Source of the DNA: CAYYNP01 sp964472545
GTDB taxonomy: Bacteria; Planctomycetota; Planctomycetia; Pirellulales; Thermoguttaceae
Length of the DNA stretch: 64,000 nucleotides
Assembly: GCA_964472545.1 (NCBI GenBank)
Contig: CAYYNP010000001.1
Coordinates: 1 to 64,000, forward strand
Direction of reading: 5' to 3'
The notes under the pieces are model-generated. The model ran no database searches. It worked only from the letters and a program-made list of their open reading frames with translations, and was not told where the DNA came from. Positions 17,534-27,200 of this stretch are shown here, one piece after another; position 1 is the stretch's first letter, and each line of letters starts with the position of its first letter. Both the position numbers and the translations under genes were made by a program.

Positions 17534-18426
17534 ACAAGACCTATCCCGACCAATTCCTGGGCCGGCCGCCGTGCTCCGTGGAGGAGGCCGACGTGATCAT
17601 CCTGCCCTTGCCGCTGGAGAAGACCGTTTCCTACGGAGCGGGCACGTCGAGGGCCCCAGGGGCCATCATCGACGCAAGCTGCCAGATCGAACTGTTCGAT
17701 GAGCAGACGGCGGTCGACTTCGAGCAGGGCCCCAAGATCCACACCGCGCCGCCGGTGCCGTACGGCAGCAGCGTTCGCAAGTACTTGGCCAGCATCCAAG
17801 AGCGGGTCGCCCGTCATCCGGGTAAGTTCGTGCTGGCGCTGGGCGGCGAGCATACGGTCAGCTACGGTGTGGTTCGCGGTTTGGTCGAATACCTGACGCG
17901 TTTGACGATCGTCCAGATCGACGCTCACGCCGACCTTGCCGAGGAACTCGACGGACAGCGGTGGTCGCACGGCACGGTGATGAAGAGGCTCTGGGACGAA
18001 GGCTGCCGGATCGTGCAAATCGGCGTCCGCAGCCTCTCGCGCGGTGAATACGATCTCGCTGCCGCCGACGGACGTATCGAGACGCATTTTGCCCATCGAC
18101 TGCCCGAGCAGTGGGACGGCGTGCTCGAGCGGCTCGGGCAACTCACCGGAGAGGTTTACTTGAGCATCGACGTTGACGGTCTGGACCCTTCCGTCATCCC
18201 CAGCACGGGGACACCTCAACCGGACGGCCTGAGTTGGCGGCAGACGATCGACGTGCTCCAGGCGGTAATGAGTGCACGGTGCCAGGTCGTCGGGGCCGAT
18301 ATCTGTGAGTTCGTTCCCAGCACGCCGGCCCCCGGATGCGACATTATCCCGGCCAAACTGGCCGCAAAGGTCTTGGCGTTCTGGTGGCGGGCCGCAAGTG
18401 AACGCGCTCGTACCAGCGGCAGATAG
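17530..18426 (+). CDS. Agmatinase / ureohydrolase family protein
   Basis: 298 residues, start overlapping the upstream stop (ATGA), so translation is probably coupled. All six manganese ligands of the ureohydrolase family are present: His108 (GGEHTVS), Asp131, His133 and Asp135 (DAHADL), Asp214 and Asp216 (SIDVDGLDPS). The family splits agmatine to putrescine and urea, or acts on arginine or guanidino acids. A pyruvoyl arginine decarboxylase next door makes agmatinase by far the best guess. Cytoplasmic. Length is typical. Confidence 0.92.
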   Translation: MNKTYPDQFLGRPPCSVEEADVIILPLPLEKTVSYGAGTSRAPGAIIDASCQIELFDEQTAVDFEQGPKIHTAPPVPYGSSVRKYLASIQERVARHPGKFVLALGGEHTVSYGVVRGLVEYLTRLTIVQIDAHADLAEELDGQRWSHGTVMKRLWDEGCRIVQIGVRSLSRGEYDLAAADGRIETHFAHRLPEQWDGVLERLGQLTGEVYLSIDVDGLDPSVIPSTGTPQPDGLSWRQTIDVLQAVMSARCQVVGADICEFVPSTPAPGCDIIPAKLAAKVLAFWWRAASERARTSGR

Positions 18427-18464
18427 AAGTAGTTGCCAGTAACGGTGGGATGGCCGCAGTTCCT

Positions 18465-19841
18465 TCAAGACGGTTGTCCTTGCCCTTCCGGCGGCGGGAC
18501 GAAGCTCTCGGCGAGAGCGAACGCGAAGAGTTGCACTTGGCTTTGCTCCTCGGGATGGTATCGTTGCAGCGCGCGTTCTAACAACCGGCTCTGCCAGTCA
18601 TGGCCGGCAGCGGTCTGCCCGCCACATCGCGAGAACAGACGCTTTGCCCGCTCGGACGCCGTCACGGCAACGGCCGAGTCACACCCTCGGCCGGCAAGCC
18701 GCACGAGGGCTTCCGAGAGCAGCAGTTGCCCGTGTTGCGAGTCGTGGTGGTTCTCTGCGATCACGACCCCCCCGATCTGAAGCGTTCCCGGCGTGCCGGA
18801 GACTTCCGTCGCGTGCAGTTTGCCGACGATGACGTCGCGGTGCTTCAACACGAGCGTATGCACCAGCAACCGCTTAAGGTCACCGCGCGTAAGCGGCTTG
18901 ACGTAGGGCGTACCACGATCGCTCGTGTAGCGTTGCGACTCGACGTGCAGCCGCTCGATTTCTGCCAGGTCTTCGGCCCGCGCATGGTCGACGTGATGGC
19001 TTTGCCGACGCTCGATCATCGTCCCGACGCCCGTACGCGTGAGGATCTCCTCGAGCAACCGGGAGTAGGCCACCAGGTGAATCTGGCCGACCCCGCCGGC
19101 GACGGCGCGGATACTCGAATGGACCTTGGCCACCACGTCGCCGGCCAGCAGCAAGTCGCCGCGGTGGTCTCTGCGCTGTAGTAGGCAAAGCAGACCGTCG
19201 AGGTCGGCGAAACTAAGCTGCCGCACGCGCCCGGCGGCGCCGGAAAGCAGGATGCCGTCCTCCTGCGTCAGAAACAGGAGCTTTCGGGCCGAGGTCTCCA
19301 CGGCGACTTCCGCAGCGAGAGACACGGACGGAACGTGGAGAAACTGGCCGCGATCGTCCAGGCCCCCAAAACCCACGATCGCCAAACGCCCGTCGCTCAG
19401 TGCGGCGAGCAGACCGTCCACGTCGAGTCCGGCAACGACGCCGGTACTTCCATGGGCGATGCGACGCTCGGCTCGCACGGCCGATTCCGGAAACAGGCGA
19501 TGGTGAACACCCCGAGCACGGCACAAGTCCGTGATCATCCGGCCGATTCGGGCGCGCTCCTCGCAGATGCGGCCCAAGGCTGCCTCGGGGATGATCAGCC
19601 GGTTCGTCTCCGCATGCCGGCGTGCCCCAAACTCCCTGCGGAGATTCTCCTCGAACCCGGTTCCCTTGCCAAAGACCATGGCAACGCGAATCCCATGATC
19701 GAGCAGTTCCTTGATGCCTTCCAGGATGGCCGTCATGACCTGCGGCTTTTCGACGGCCTCGCGCTCGGCCTCGATCACGAAGACCTTGTCCCTGAACTCG
19801 CTGTAATACCGATCCTTGGTCGTCAACTCCGGCGGGCGCAC
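18465..19841 (-). CDS. N-acetylglutamate synthase-like protein (amino-acid kinase fold plus GNAT)
   Basis: 458 residues from a GTG at 19841 with AAAGGAGG 7 bases upstream. Residues ~15-285 resemble the amino-acid-kinase domain of ArgA (FVIEAEREAVEKPQVMTAIL, GIRVAMVFGKGTGFEENL, ETNRLIIPEAALGRICEE), and ~300-440 a GNAT acetyltransferase (HARAEDLAEIERL, GKLHATEVSGTPGTLQIGGV, QHGQLLLSEALVRLAG). The length matches ArgA-type N-acetylglutamate synthase, the first step of arginine synthesis. It converges on the agmatinase gene, placing arginine supply next to arginine use. The kinase-fold motifs are diverged and the GNAT acetyl-CoA loop is not classical, so the acceptor amino acid is not certain. Confidence 0.8.
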   Translation of the reverse strand: MRPPELTTKDRYYSEFRDKVFVIEAEREAVEKPQVMTAILEGIKELLDHGIRVAMVFGKGTGFEENLRREFGARRHAETNRLIIPEAALGRICEERARIGRMITDLCRARGVHHRLFPESAVRAERRIAHGSTGVVAGLDVDGLLAALSDGRLAIVGFGGLDDRGQFLHVPSVSLAAEVAVETSARKLLFLTQEDGILLSGAAGRVRQLSFADLDGLLCLLQRRDHRGDLLLAGDVVAKVHSSIRAVAGGVGQIHLVAYSRLLEEILTRTGVGTMIERRQSHHVDHARAEDLAEIERLHVESQRYTSDRGTPYVKPLTRGDLKRLLVHTLVLKHRDVIVGKLHATEVSGTPGTLQIGGVVIAENHHDSQHGQLLLSEALVRLAGRGCDSAVAVTASERAKRLFSRCGGQTAAGHDWQSRLLERALQRYHPEEQSQVQLFAFALAESFVPPPEGQGQPS

Positions 19842-20144
19842 GAGCCTGCCTCCTTTGCGTCTAGGGCAACAAAGCGGCAGGTTCCTCGAAGATCCACAAG
19901 TTCGCTTTCCGGACGTGCGGCGGGTGCTTCCGACGGTCCGCTGCCCGCCCTACCGGGACTCTCTCGAACACCAACAAAGCCCTCTTGATGGCACAGCCAA
20001 TCGCACCCATGATAGCCGCAGACGAGAATGGGGGCTACCGTCGGAGGCCTCCGTGATCCGCTTGGGCGTACGACCCGCTGCCGGCAAGAGGGGAGTCGCC
20101 TTCGTTTAGGGATCCAGTACTCATTCGCCGAACCCGTCAAGAGC

Positions 20145-20222
20145 CGTTCGTAGTGACCGCATTCATGCGGTCTTTCACGGGATTCCGCTGCACGGCCCCG
20201 ATGAATCGGGGCACTACGAACG
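20145..20222. repeat. Inverted-repeat element CGTTCGTAGTG...CACTACGAACG
   Basis: Outer arms CGTTCGTAGTG and CACTACGAACG are perfect inverted copies. Inside them lie two small palindromes, GACCGCATTCATGCGGTC and GCCCCGATGAATCGGGGC, with similar ATTCATG/ATGAAT centres. A compact composite palindrome of 78 bp. Confidence 0.88.
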
Positions 20223-20422
20223 GGTTGGGCGATTGCTTACGGGATCCAATGTGTATCCCCAGGTAGCCGAACGACTTGCGCTGTCTGCGGTGTGCACCGA
20301 CGTCGTAGTGGATTGACCAACGACGTACCTTCCGGCTGCCGCACAAGAGGCGGGAATATCCGGTTGACGCTTCGCGAGGCAGGGTCAGCACCAGGAAGCG
20401 AACACGCCGCAGGGGCGGCGAA

Positions 20423-20458
20423 TCTGCTGGCATTGTGTCTTCTGCTGGCATTGTGTCG
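20423..20458. repeat. Two tandem copies of an 18-bp unit
   Basis: TCTGCTGGCATTGTGTCT is directly repeated once, without a gap. Confidence 0.8.
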
Positions 20459-20752
20459 CCACGTTTGGTATCTTCAGGGACGCACTACGACCCGGGGCTT
20501 CAGGGTGGAAGGTGAGGCAGTTTTAGGCACCCACCGTGGCAATCACCGAGGGCCGGTTGCCGTTTCTTTCGGGTGCCTTCTTCAAGGGTTCCAAGCCCGC
20601 CGGGGTGAATCGACCCCATGCCCACGCGCAGCCCGATTTGGCGTGCACGGGTTGCAGAGGCCGCGGCGCTTGGACGGAACTGGATCGGTTGCGGTTGTTT
20701 TGTGAGGGTGCGGCGTTCGCTCCCGGAATCAAGAGAATTCGGAGATCGTGCC

Positions 20753-23700
20753 ATGAAGATCCGAGTAGTTTGCGTGTTGTTCGTAGCGGCTTTGTTCTTC
20801 CCAGCGTCCGGCACCGATGTGCAGGCCGTGATTACGGATCCCACCGAAGTGCCGGGCACCGTCCTTTGGCTGGACGCCACCGACCCGGCGACGATCACAC
20901 TGGCCGGCGGGGAGGTGTCGCAATGGGTCGATAAGTCGTCCGTTGGCACCAACCACTTCACTCAGCCGACGTTCCTTCAAGGGCCCATGGTCACCGTCAA
21001 CGCGCTGAACGGGCTGGACGTGCTGACGTTCGACGGAGTCGACGACCACCTGATCGGTCCCGGGCCGTTGGCCGAGGGAGACGACGACTACACCTACTTC
21101 GTCGTATGGCAGCCGCACAAGAACAACGGGGTCCAATCGCCCTACGAACAGGCCGGCCCGGGTGCAAATGCCCGCTCCGCCGTATTGGCGGTCGGCAGCC
21201 GCTACGGTTTCAACGGACAGAACAACGACCGGCACGACCTGGTAGCCTTCGGTGCGAATCAGTGGCGGCTGACCGATTTGGAGGTGAACAACGCCCTGGA
21301 CAACAACATCAACCTCTACGACAACGGCGTGCTCTACTCGGGACGTACCGGAAACCCCGGGGCAATGAACATCGGCGCCGCCGGGGCCGCCGTGGGCAAG
21401 AAGCAAACGGTGTTCGCCGAGTTTCTCGACGGCGATCTGGCCGAAATCGTCGTCTACGACCGTGCGTTGACCCTCCAGGAACACGACGACGTGGGCACGT
21501 ATCTCAACGACAAATACGACCTCGGGGCCGCCTACCCGTTTCCGCCGCCACCGGAGCCCGCATTGGTGCATCAGTGGACGTTCAACGGGTCGCTCGACGA
21601 CGCCGTCGGCGACGCCGCCGCAATCCTGGTCGGCGGCGCCGAGGTGATCGACGGGCGGTTGTCGGTCGACGGCAATCCGGGCAGCATGATGCTCACCGGT
21701 TCGCTCGGCCAGCCCATCTCGGAGAAGACGTTGGTGGTTTGGACCAGCCTGCGGGACTTCACCAACAAGACCAACGGTTCGGCCCTGACGATCCAAAACA
21801 ACGCCGCGGGCGGAGTTTTCGACGCCGTCGTCTACGCGGAACTCCTGCCACAGCGATGGATGAACGGCAGCAACGGCTACGTGCGGACGCAAAACCCGCA
21901 GTCGTACGGCTTCGACGAAACCGTCGAGGACCCGGGCGAGGTGATGATGGCGATCGCCTACGGGGCGGACAACAGCATCACGCTGTATCGCGATGCAGAA
22001 CTTTACGGCACCAATACCAAGGGCGCCGTCGTCTCGTACGGCCCCGAGGCGATGGTCCAGATCGGCCCCCGGCATGGAACACACCAGGACGTGTACGACG
22101 GTTTCGTCAACGAGGCCCGCATCTATAACTACGCTCTGGACGCGGCCGAGATCCTGGAGGTCTTCAACGAGGGGCCGGTAGCCGGAGGCGGGAGCATCGA
22201 AGGCGGCGTGCTGGCACACCGCTGGTCGTTCAACGACGGAACGGCTGACGACCTGGTCGGCGAGGCCCACGGCACGCTCTTCGGCGCGGCCACGATCGAC
22301 GACGGGAGGCTGCTGGTCGACGGCACGGCGGGCACCAAGATGCTCACCGAGCCGTTGGGGCATCCCACGGCCGAGAAGACGCTGGTGGTCTGGACCAGCC
22401 TGCGAGACGTCACGCGCAAGACCAACGGTTCGGCCTTGACGATCGAGAACAACGCCGCCGGAGCCGTGTTCGACGCGATCGTTTACGCGGAAGTCGTTCC
22501 GCAGAAGTGGATGGCCGGCAGTAACTTCTTTGCGCGGACGCAAAACCCGCAGTTGTTTGGCATCGAGGAGACCATCGCCGATCCGGACGAAGTGATGATT
22601 GCCGTCGCCTACGGCAGCGACAACAGCATCACGCTCTATCGCGAGGGCGTCGAGTACGGCTCGTACACCAAAGGAACCCTGCAGTTCTTCGACTCCAACG
22701 CGGTGGTCCAGATCGGCCCGCGGCACGGCGACCACGGTCAGGTCTACGACGGCTTCATCAACGAGGCCCGCCTCTACGACTACGCTCTGGACGCCGAGGC
22801 GATCGCCGAGTTGTTTGCGTGGGGGCCGGACGTGGTGTCGCTGTCCTTTCTGCAATGGAGAGGCGACCTCGCCGCAGACTATGCCTCGGCCAATTGGACT
22901 CCCGACGGGGGGACGACTTGGGTCGCGCCGCGTGGCGGAGAAATCCTGACGGTCGATTCGGCGGCCGGCTGGATCGACGTGGACGCCGATCTGAGCGACA
23001 CGCCGGCCGAGTCGTTGGCCATCGCTCCCTCGCTCGGCGGAACGGTCGACGTGGGCGGCGACGGCGTGCTCGCGGTGACCGGCGAAGTGGCCGTCGGCAT
23101 CGACGGCACGTTGCACGTCGACGGCACGCTGACGGCCGCAGAGGTGACTTGTGCGGGGACCCTCAGCGGCAGCGGGACGATTCGCGGTGGTTTCAACCTG
23201 ACCGGCGTGGTCTCTCCCGGCCCCGGTGCCGGTCCCGGTGCCGGCCCCGGTGCGGCGGTGCTGACGATCGACGGTTCCGGCGAACTCGGCGAAACGGCCG
23301 AGTACGTTTGCGAAATCGTCGGCGCAGCGAACGACCGGCTGATCTTCAAGGGACAAGACGCATTTCCCGGCGGTACACTTACCCTGATTCCCCGTTCCGT
23401 CGAAGCGTCGCAAATCGGCACCACTGTCACCCGGTCGATCGTCGCCGCCGAGGGCGAGACGAGCCTGCTGGAGTCGTTCGCAACCGTCCCGCCGTCGCCC
23501 GATTTCGACGCCGTTCCGGCCGATCCGCCGAGCATGGGCCACCTGGGGCTGGGCGTGTTCCACCGCGGGGTCACGTACGTCGAAGACGTTGGGCCGGGGG
23601 TGATTACGGGCGTCGACGTCGATCTGTATATCGCCCGCGGCGGAGACGGCAACGCCGACGGCAACATCGACGGCCAGGATATCCAGGGCCTGATCATCAA

Positions 23701-24256
23701 CTTCAACCTCCCCGGCGATCCGGCCGACCGCAACTGGCTTCAAAACGACACGGCCGGCGGCGACGCGGGCCGCGGCGACGGCTGGGTCGACGGCCAGGAC
23801 ATCACCGACCTGATCACCAACTTCACCGGCGACGCCGGCCCCGTCGAACCGGGCACCGCCGCCGCCGAGTACAACCCGGCTACCGGCGAGTTCAAAATCC
23901 TGGTCGAAGGCGTGATGAACTGGAGTCTTGCCAGCGACGGTATGTTCACCGGCTCCGACGTGGGCGCATTGCACGGCGTCCTGCCACTGGGCGATCCGGA
24001 GAACCTGGTTTCGGCCAATCCGAACACGATTGGCGAAGGCCTGCCGGGCGCGTCGCCGTTCACCTACGCCAAGGTCGATCTGGGGCAAATCGCAGAGCCG
24101 GGAACCGACGCCCGCGAGTTCCTGCTGACGTACGTTAGCGGATTCGGCAGCGAGCCGCAGATCGGCTCGATCCACGTGGTGCCCGAACCGGGCACCGTGG
24201 TCATGCTGATTGCCGGCCTGCTCGGACTGCTGTGGATCCGGCGGCGGCGAGGTTAA
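20753..24256 (+). CDS. Large PEP-CTERM protein with LamG-like and dockerin-like domains
   Basis: 1167 residues from the ATG at 20753 (GGAG ~9 bases upstream; signal peptide KIRVVCVLFVAALFFPAS). Residues ~30-260 form a first concanavalin-like domain (GTVLWLDATDPATITLAGGE...DVLTFDGVDDHL). Two tandem, clearly homologous LamG-like repeats follow (~271-475 and ~486-690), sharing TLVVWTSLRD, KTNGSALTI, VQIGPRHG and YDGF(V/I)NEAR. Next are PEP-associated beta segments with a GAGPGAGPGAGPG linker (~820) and a dockerin-like Ca-binding pair (NADGNIDGQDIQGLIINFN and DGWVDGQDITDLITNF, ~962-1033). It ends with a PEP-CTERM tag (VPEPGTVVMLIAG...RRRRG) for exosortase-dependent sorting; no exosortase is in the window. 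Probably a cell-surface glycan-binding protein. It is followed after 16 bases by the CotH/lamin-tail gene, so the two may be co-transcribed. Confidence 0.9.
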   Translation: MKIRVVCVLFVAALFFPASGTDVQAVITDPTEVPGTVLWLDATDPATITLAGGEVSQWVDKSSVGTNHFTQPTFLQGPMVTVNALNGLDVLTFDGVDDHLIGPGPLAEGDDDYTYFVVWQPHKNNGVQSPYEQAGPGANARSAVLAVGSRYGFNGQNNDRHDLVAFGANQWRLTDLEVNNALDNNINLYDNGVLYSGRTGNPGAMNIGAAGAAVGKKQTVFAEFLDGDLAEIVVYDRALTLQEHDDVGTYLNDKYDLGAAYPFPPPPEPALVHQWTFNGSLDDAVGDAAAILVGGAEVIDGRLSVDGNPGSMMLTGSLGQPISEKTLVVWTSLRDFTNKTNGSALTIQNNAAGGVFDAVVYAELLPQRWMNGSNGYVRTQNPQSYGFDETVEDPGEVMMAIAYGADNSITLYRDAELYGTNTKGAVVSYGPEAMVQIGPRHGTHQDVYDGFVNEARIYNYALDAAEILEVFNEGPVAGGGSIEGGVLAHRWSFNDGTADDLVGEAHGTLFGAATIDDGRLLVDGTAGTKMLTEPLGHPTAEKTLVVWTSLRDVTRKTNGSALTIENNAAGAVFDAIVYAEVVPQKWMAGSNFFARTQNPQLFGIEETIADPDEVMIAVAYGSDNSITLYREGVEYGSYTKGTLQFFDSNAVVQIGPRHGDHGQVYDGFINEARLYDYALDAEAIAELFAWGPDVVSLSFLQWRGDLAADYASANWTPDGGTTWVAPRGGEILTVDSAAGWIDVDADLSDTPAESLAIAPSLGGTVDVGGDGVLAVTGEVAVGIDGTLHVDGTLTAAEVTCAGTLSGSGTIRGGFNLTGVVSPGPGAGPGAGPGAAVLTIDGSGELGETAEYVCEIVGAANDRLIFKGQDAFPGGTLTLIPRSVEASQIGTTVTRSIVAAEGETSLLESFATVPPSPDFDAVPADPPSMGHLGLGVFHRGVTYVEDVGPGVITGVDVDLYIARGGDGNADGNIDGQDIQGLIINFNLPGDPADRNWLQNDTAGGDAGRGDGWVDGQDITDLITNFTGDAGPVEPGTAAAEYNPATGEFKILVEGVMNWSLASDGMFTGSDVGALHGVLPLGDPENLVSANPNTIGEGLPGASPFTYAKVDLGQIAEPGTDAREFLLTYVSGFGSEPQIGSIHVVPEPGTVVMLIAGLLGLLWIRRRRG

Positions 24257-24272
24257 CTTGGGAAGAGAAGTG

Positions 24273-27200
24273 GTGATTGCGAACAGGCGAAGTCTTCTCC
24301 ACGGCCCGGCCGCCGTGCGATCGCGGTTCGGCCACCGCCGGCGGCTGCGAATTGAGCCGCTCGAGTCTCGCCTAGTGCTCGACGCGGGGCCTCTGGTGAT
24401 CAGCGAGTTCATGGCCCTGAACGACTCGACGCTGTTCGATGAGGACGGTGACGCCTCCGATTGGATCGAGATCCACAATCCGTCCGGCGATCCGGTGGAC
24501 CTCGACGGATGGTATCTGACCGACGACGCGGCGGACCTGGCTGAGTGGAGGTTCCCCCCGCAGACGCTGGCACCGGGCGGGTACGTGCTGGTGTTTGCCT
24601 CGGGTAAGGACCGCGCCGATCCGGCGGACGAACTGCACGCCAATTTCCGCCTCGCCGACGAAGGAGAGTACCTGGCGGTGGTCCGGCCCGGCGGCACGGC
24701 CGTCTCGCACGCCTACGCTCCGCAGTATCCGCCCCAACGGGCCGACGTCTCCTACGGCACGGATGACGCCCTCGCTACCTTCGCGGTGGCCGAAGAGGCC
24801 CGACTGGCGTACAAGGTCCCCGCGCCGGAGGACGCCGCGCTGGCAGCGGCCTGGACCGATCCCGGTTTCGACGATGCCGGCTGGAACGGGTATCGGCGGC
24901 GATCTCGGGTGTTGATCACCGAAGTCGGAACCGGCGACCCCGACTACGTCGAAATCCAGAACCTCTCTGGAGAGCGCGTCGACACGGCCGGCTGGGTCGT
25001 CGTGGTCAACGACTCGCTCAGCGGCGACATCAACGCGATGCACTCCCTTTGGCACCTTCCCGACACGATGGCCGCCGAGCAGATCCTCTACCGCAGCGAC
25101 GACGCCGAAGACGAACAACACTATTGGGGAGAGGAGTTGTTCTGGCGCACCCGGGGCGTCGGCTGGGTGATGGTCGTCGACGACGCCAAAGAGGTCGCCG
25201 ACTTCGTCGTCTGGGGATACTCCCGTGCCGCCGTGCAGTCGCTCAGCGTGGAGATCGACGGCCGTCCGGTCGCGGTCGGGGGCGCTTGGATCGGCCCCGA
25301 GGTGGTCGCCGCCGGGAGCCCCACGACGTGGCTGCAACGATTGGGCGGTTCGGACCACGACACGGCCACGGATTGGGCCTTCGCCGAACCGCAGTCGAAA
25401 GGCGCCGCCAATCCCGGCCTGACCGTGCCTTTCACCACGGACGTGGCCGTCGGCATGGGATTCGACGTCGATTCCAGCGGTCTGGCCGACGCGATCCAAG
25501 TCGACGTGGCGACGCCGATGCACGGCGTCAACGCGTCTTTCTGGGCGCGGATTCCCTGCACGCTGGAAGATCCCAGACGGATCGACAAGCTGCACCTGCG
25601 GATGAGGTACAACGACGGCTTCATCGCCTACCTCAACGGCCGGAAGATCGCCGAGGCAAACGCCCCCGATTTGCCCCAGTGGAACTCGGCGGCAACGGCC
25701 GCCCGCAGCGTCGAGGATTCGTTGCAGCCGCTTCAGATCGATTTGGCCGACGACCTCGACGCACTGCGACCCGGCGAGAACCTGCTGGCGATCCACGGAC
25801 TTAATTCGGCCGCCGCCGAGGGGGGCTTCCTGGTCTCGCCGGAGTTGGTCTATGCCGGCCGCCGCTACTTCGGCAATCCTACGCCGGGAAAGGCAAACGC
25901 GTCTGGGTTCGTCGATTTTGTGAAGGACACGAAGTTCAGCGTCGACCGCGGTATGTACGACGCCCCCTTCGACGTCGCCATCACTACCGCCACGCCGGGC
26001 GCCACGATCATCTACACGCTCGACGGCAGCCAGCCCACGCCCGATCACGGTGCCGTCTACACCGGTCCGATCCACGTCGATCGTACCACCACACTCCGGG
26101 CCGCGGCCTTCAAGGAAGACCTCGAGCCGACCAACGTCGACACGCAAACGTATATCTTCCTCGACCAGATCCTGCGGCAACCCGACGTCGCGCCGCCGGG
26201 CGCCCACTGGGACACCGCCATGGACCCGCAAGTCGTCGGCGACGCCACGCAGACCTACAGCGCGGCCGAGGGCCTCGTCGACCTGCCGGTCCTGTCGATC
26301 GTGATGGACGACGTCGATCTGTTTGGTTCGACTGGCATCTATCAGAATCCCGAGGGACGCGGAGACGCCTGGATCCGTCCCGGATCGGTCGAGTTCTTCT
26401 ATCCCGACGATTACGGAGGCTATCGGGCGGGAGACGGGTTCGGCGAGCGCGTGGGCGTGCGGATCGCCGGCATCTACAGCCGCCGCATGAGCAACCCGAA
26501 GCACTCCTTTCGGCTAAGCTTCCAGGAGCGTTTCGGCAACAGCAAGCTCGAATTCCCGTTGTTTGAAGGCTCGCCCGTCGAGCGGTTCGACAACCTGGTG
26601 GTGATCAACGGGCATAATCAGTCGTGGGCTACGGGTGTCGCCAACGCGCTCTATCTGCGCGACCAGGTCTCGCGCGACCTCCAACAACTCGAACCGGGGC
26701 ATGCCCACGTCAACGGCATGTTCGTGAACCTCTATCTCAACGGGCTGTATTGGGGGCAGTACAACCTCGCCGAGCGGCCCGACGACAACTTCGCCGCGGA
26801 GAACTTCGGCGGCGACAAGGACGACTACGACGTGTTCAAGGGCGTGCGCCACGGCGAGACCTCGCAGGCGATGATGGTCAAGGGCACGCGCGACGCCTGG
26901 AGCACGATGTTCGCCGTCGCCGAGCGGGATATGAGCGACCCGGCCAGCTACGCCGAAATCCAGCAATACGTCGATATCGACCAACTGATCGACTACAACA
27001 TCGGCATCATCTACACGGGCGATCGCGACGGGCCGACCGGGATCGTCGCCGGGCAGAGCACGCCGAAGAACTTCTACGGCCAGCGCCGACGCGACGCGAG
27101 CGGGCGGTTTCGGTTCTTTCCCTGGGACGCCGAGTTTACCTTCGAGCGGACCGACACCGACGTGAGCGACCGCCTGGGCTCGGAAAACCCGGCCCGGCTG

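Larger units (their letters stand above)
19842..20752. other. Long intergenic region with repeats, no gene seen
   Basis: About 910 bases between the divergent acetyltransferase and LamG genes. Small open frames here (for example 20137-20451 minus) read through palindromes and have no ribosome site. Besides the element at 20145-20222 and the tandem pair at 20423-20458, I see nothing I can name. Confidence 0.6.

Noticed and set aside
20137..20451. 104-codon minus-strand frame
   Set aside because: It is partly made from the palindromic element at 20145-20222 and has no ribosome site or family similarity that I can see.
20729..24697. 1322-codon minus-strand frame opposite the LamG gene
   Set aside because: Same GC shadow effect; no recognisable motifs, and it crosses two real plus-strand genes.
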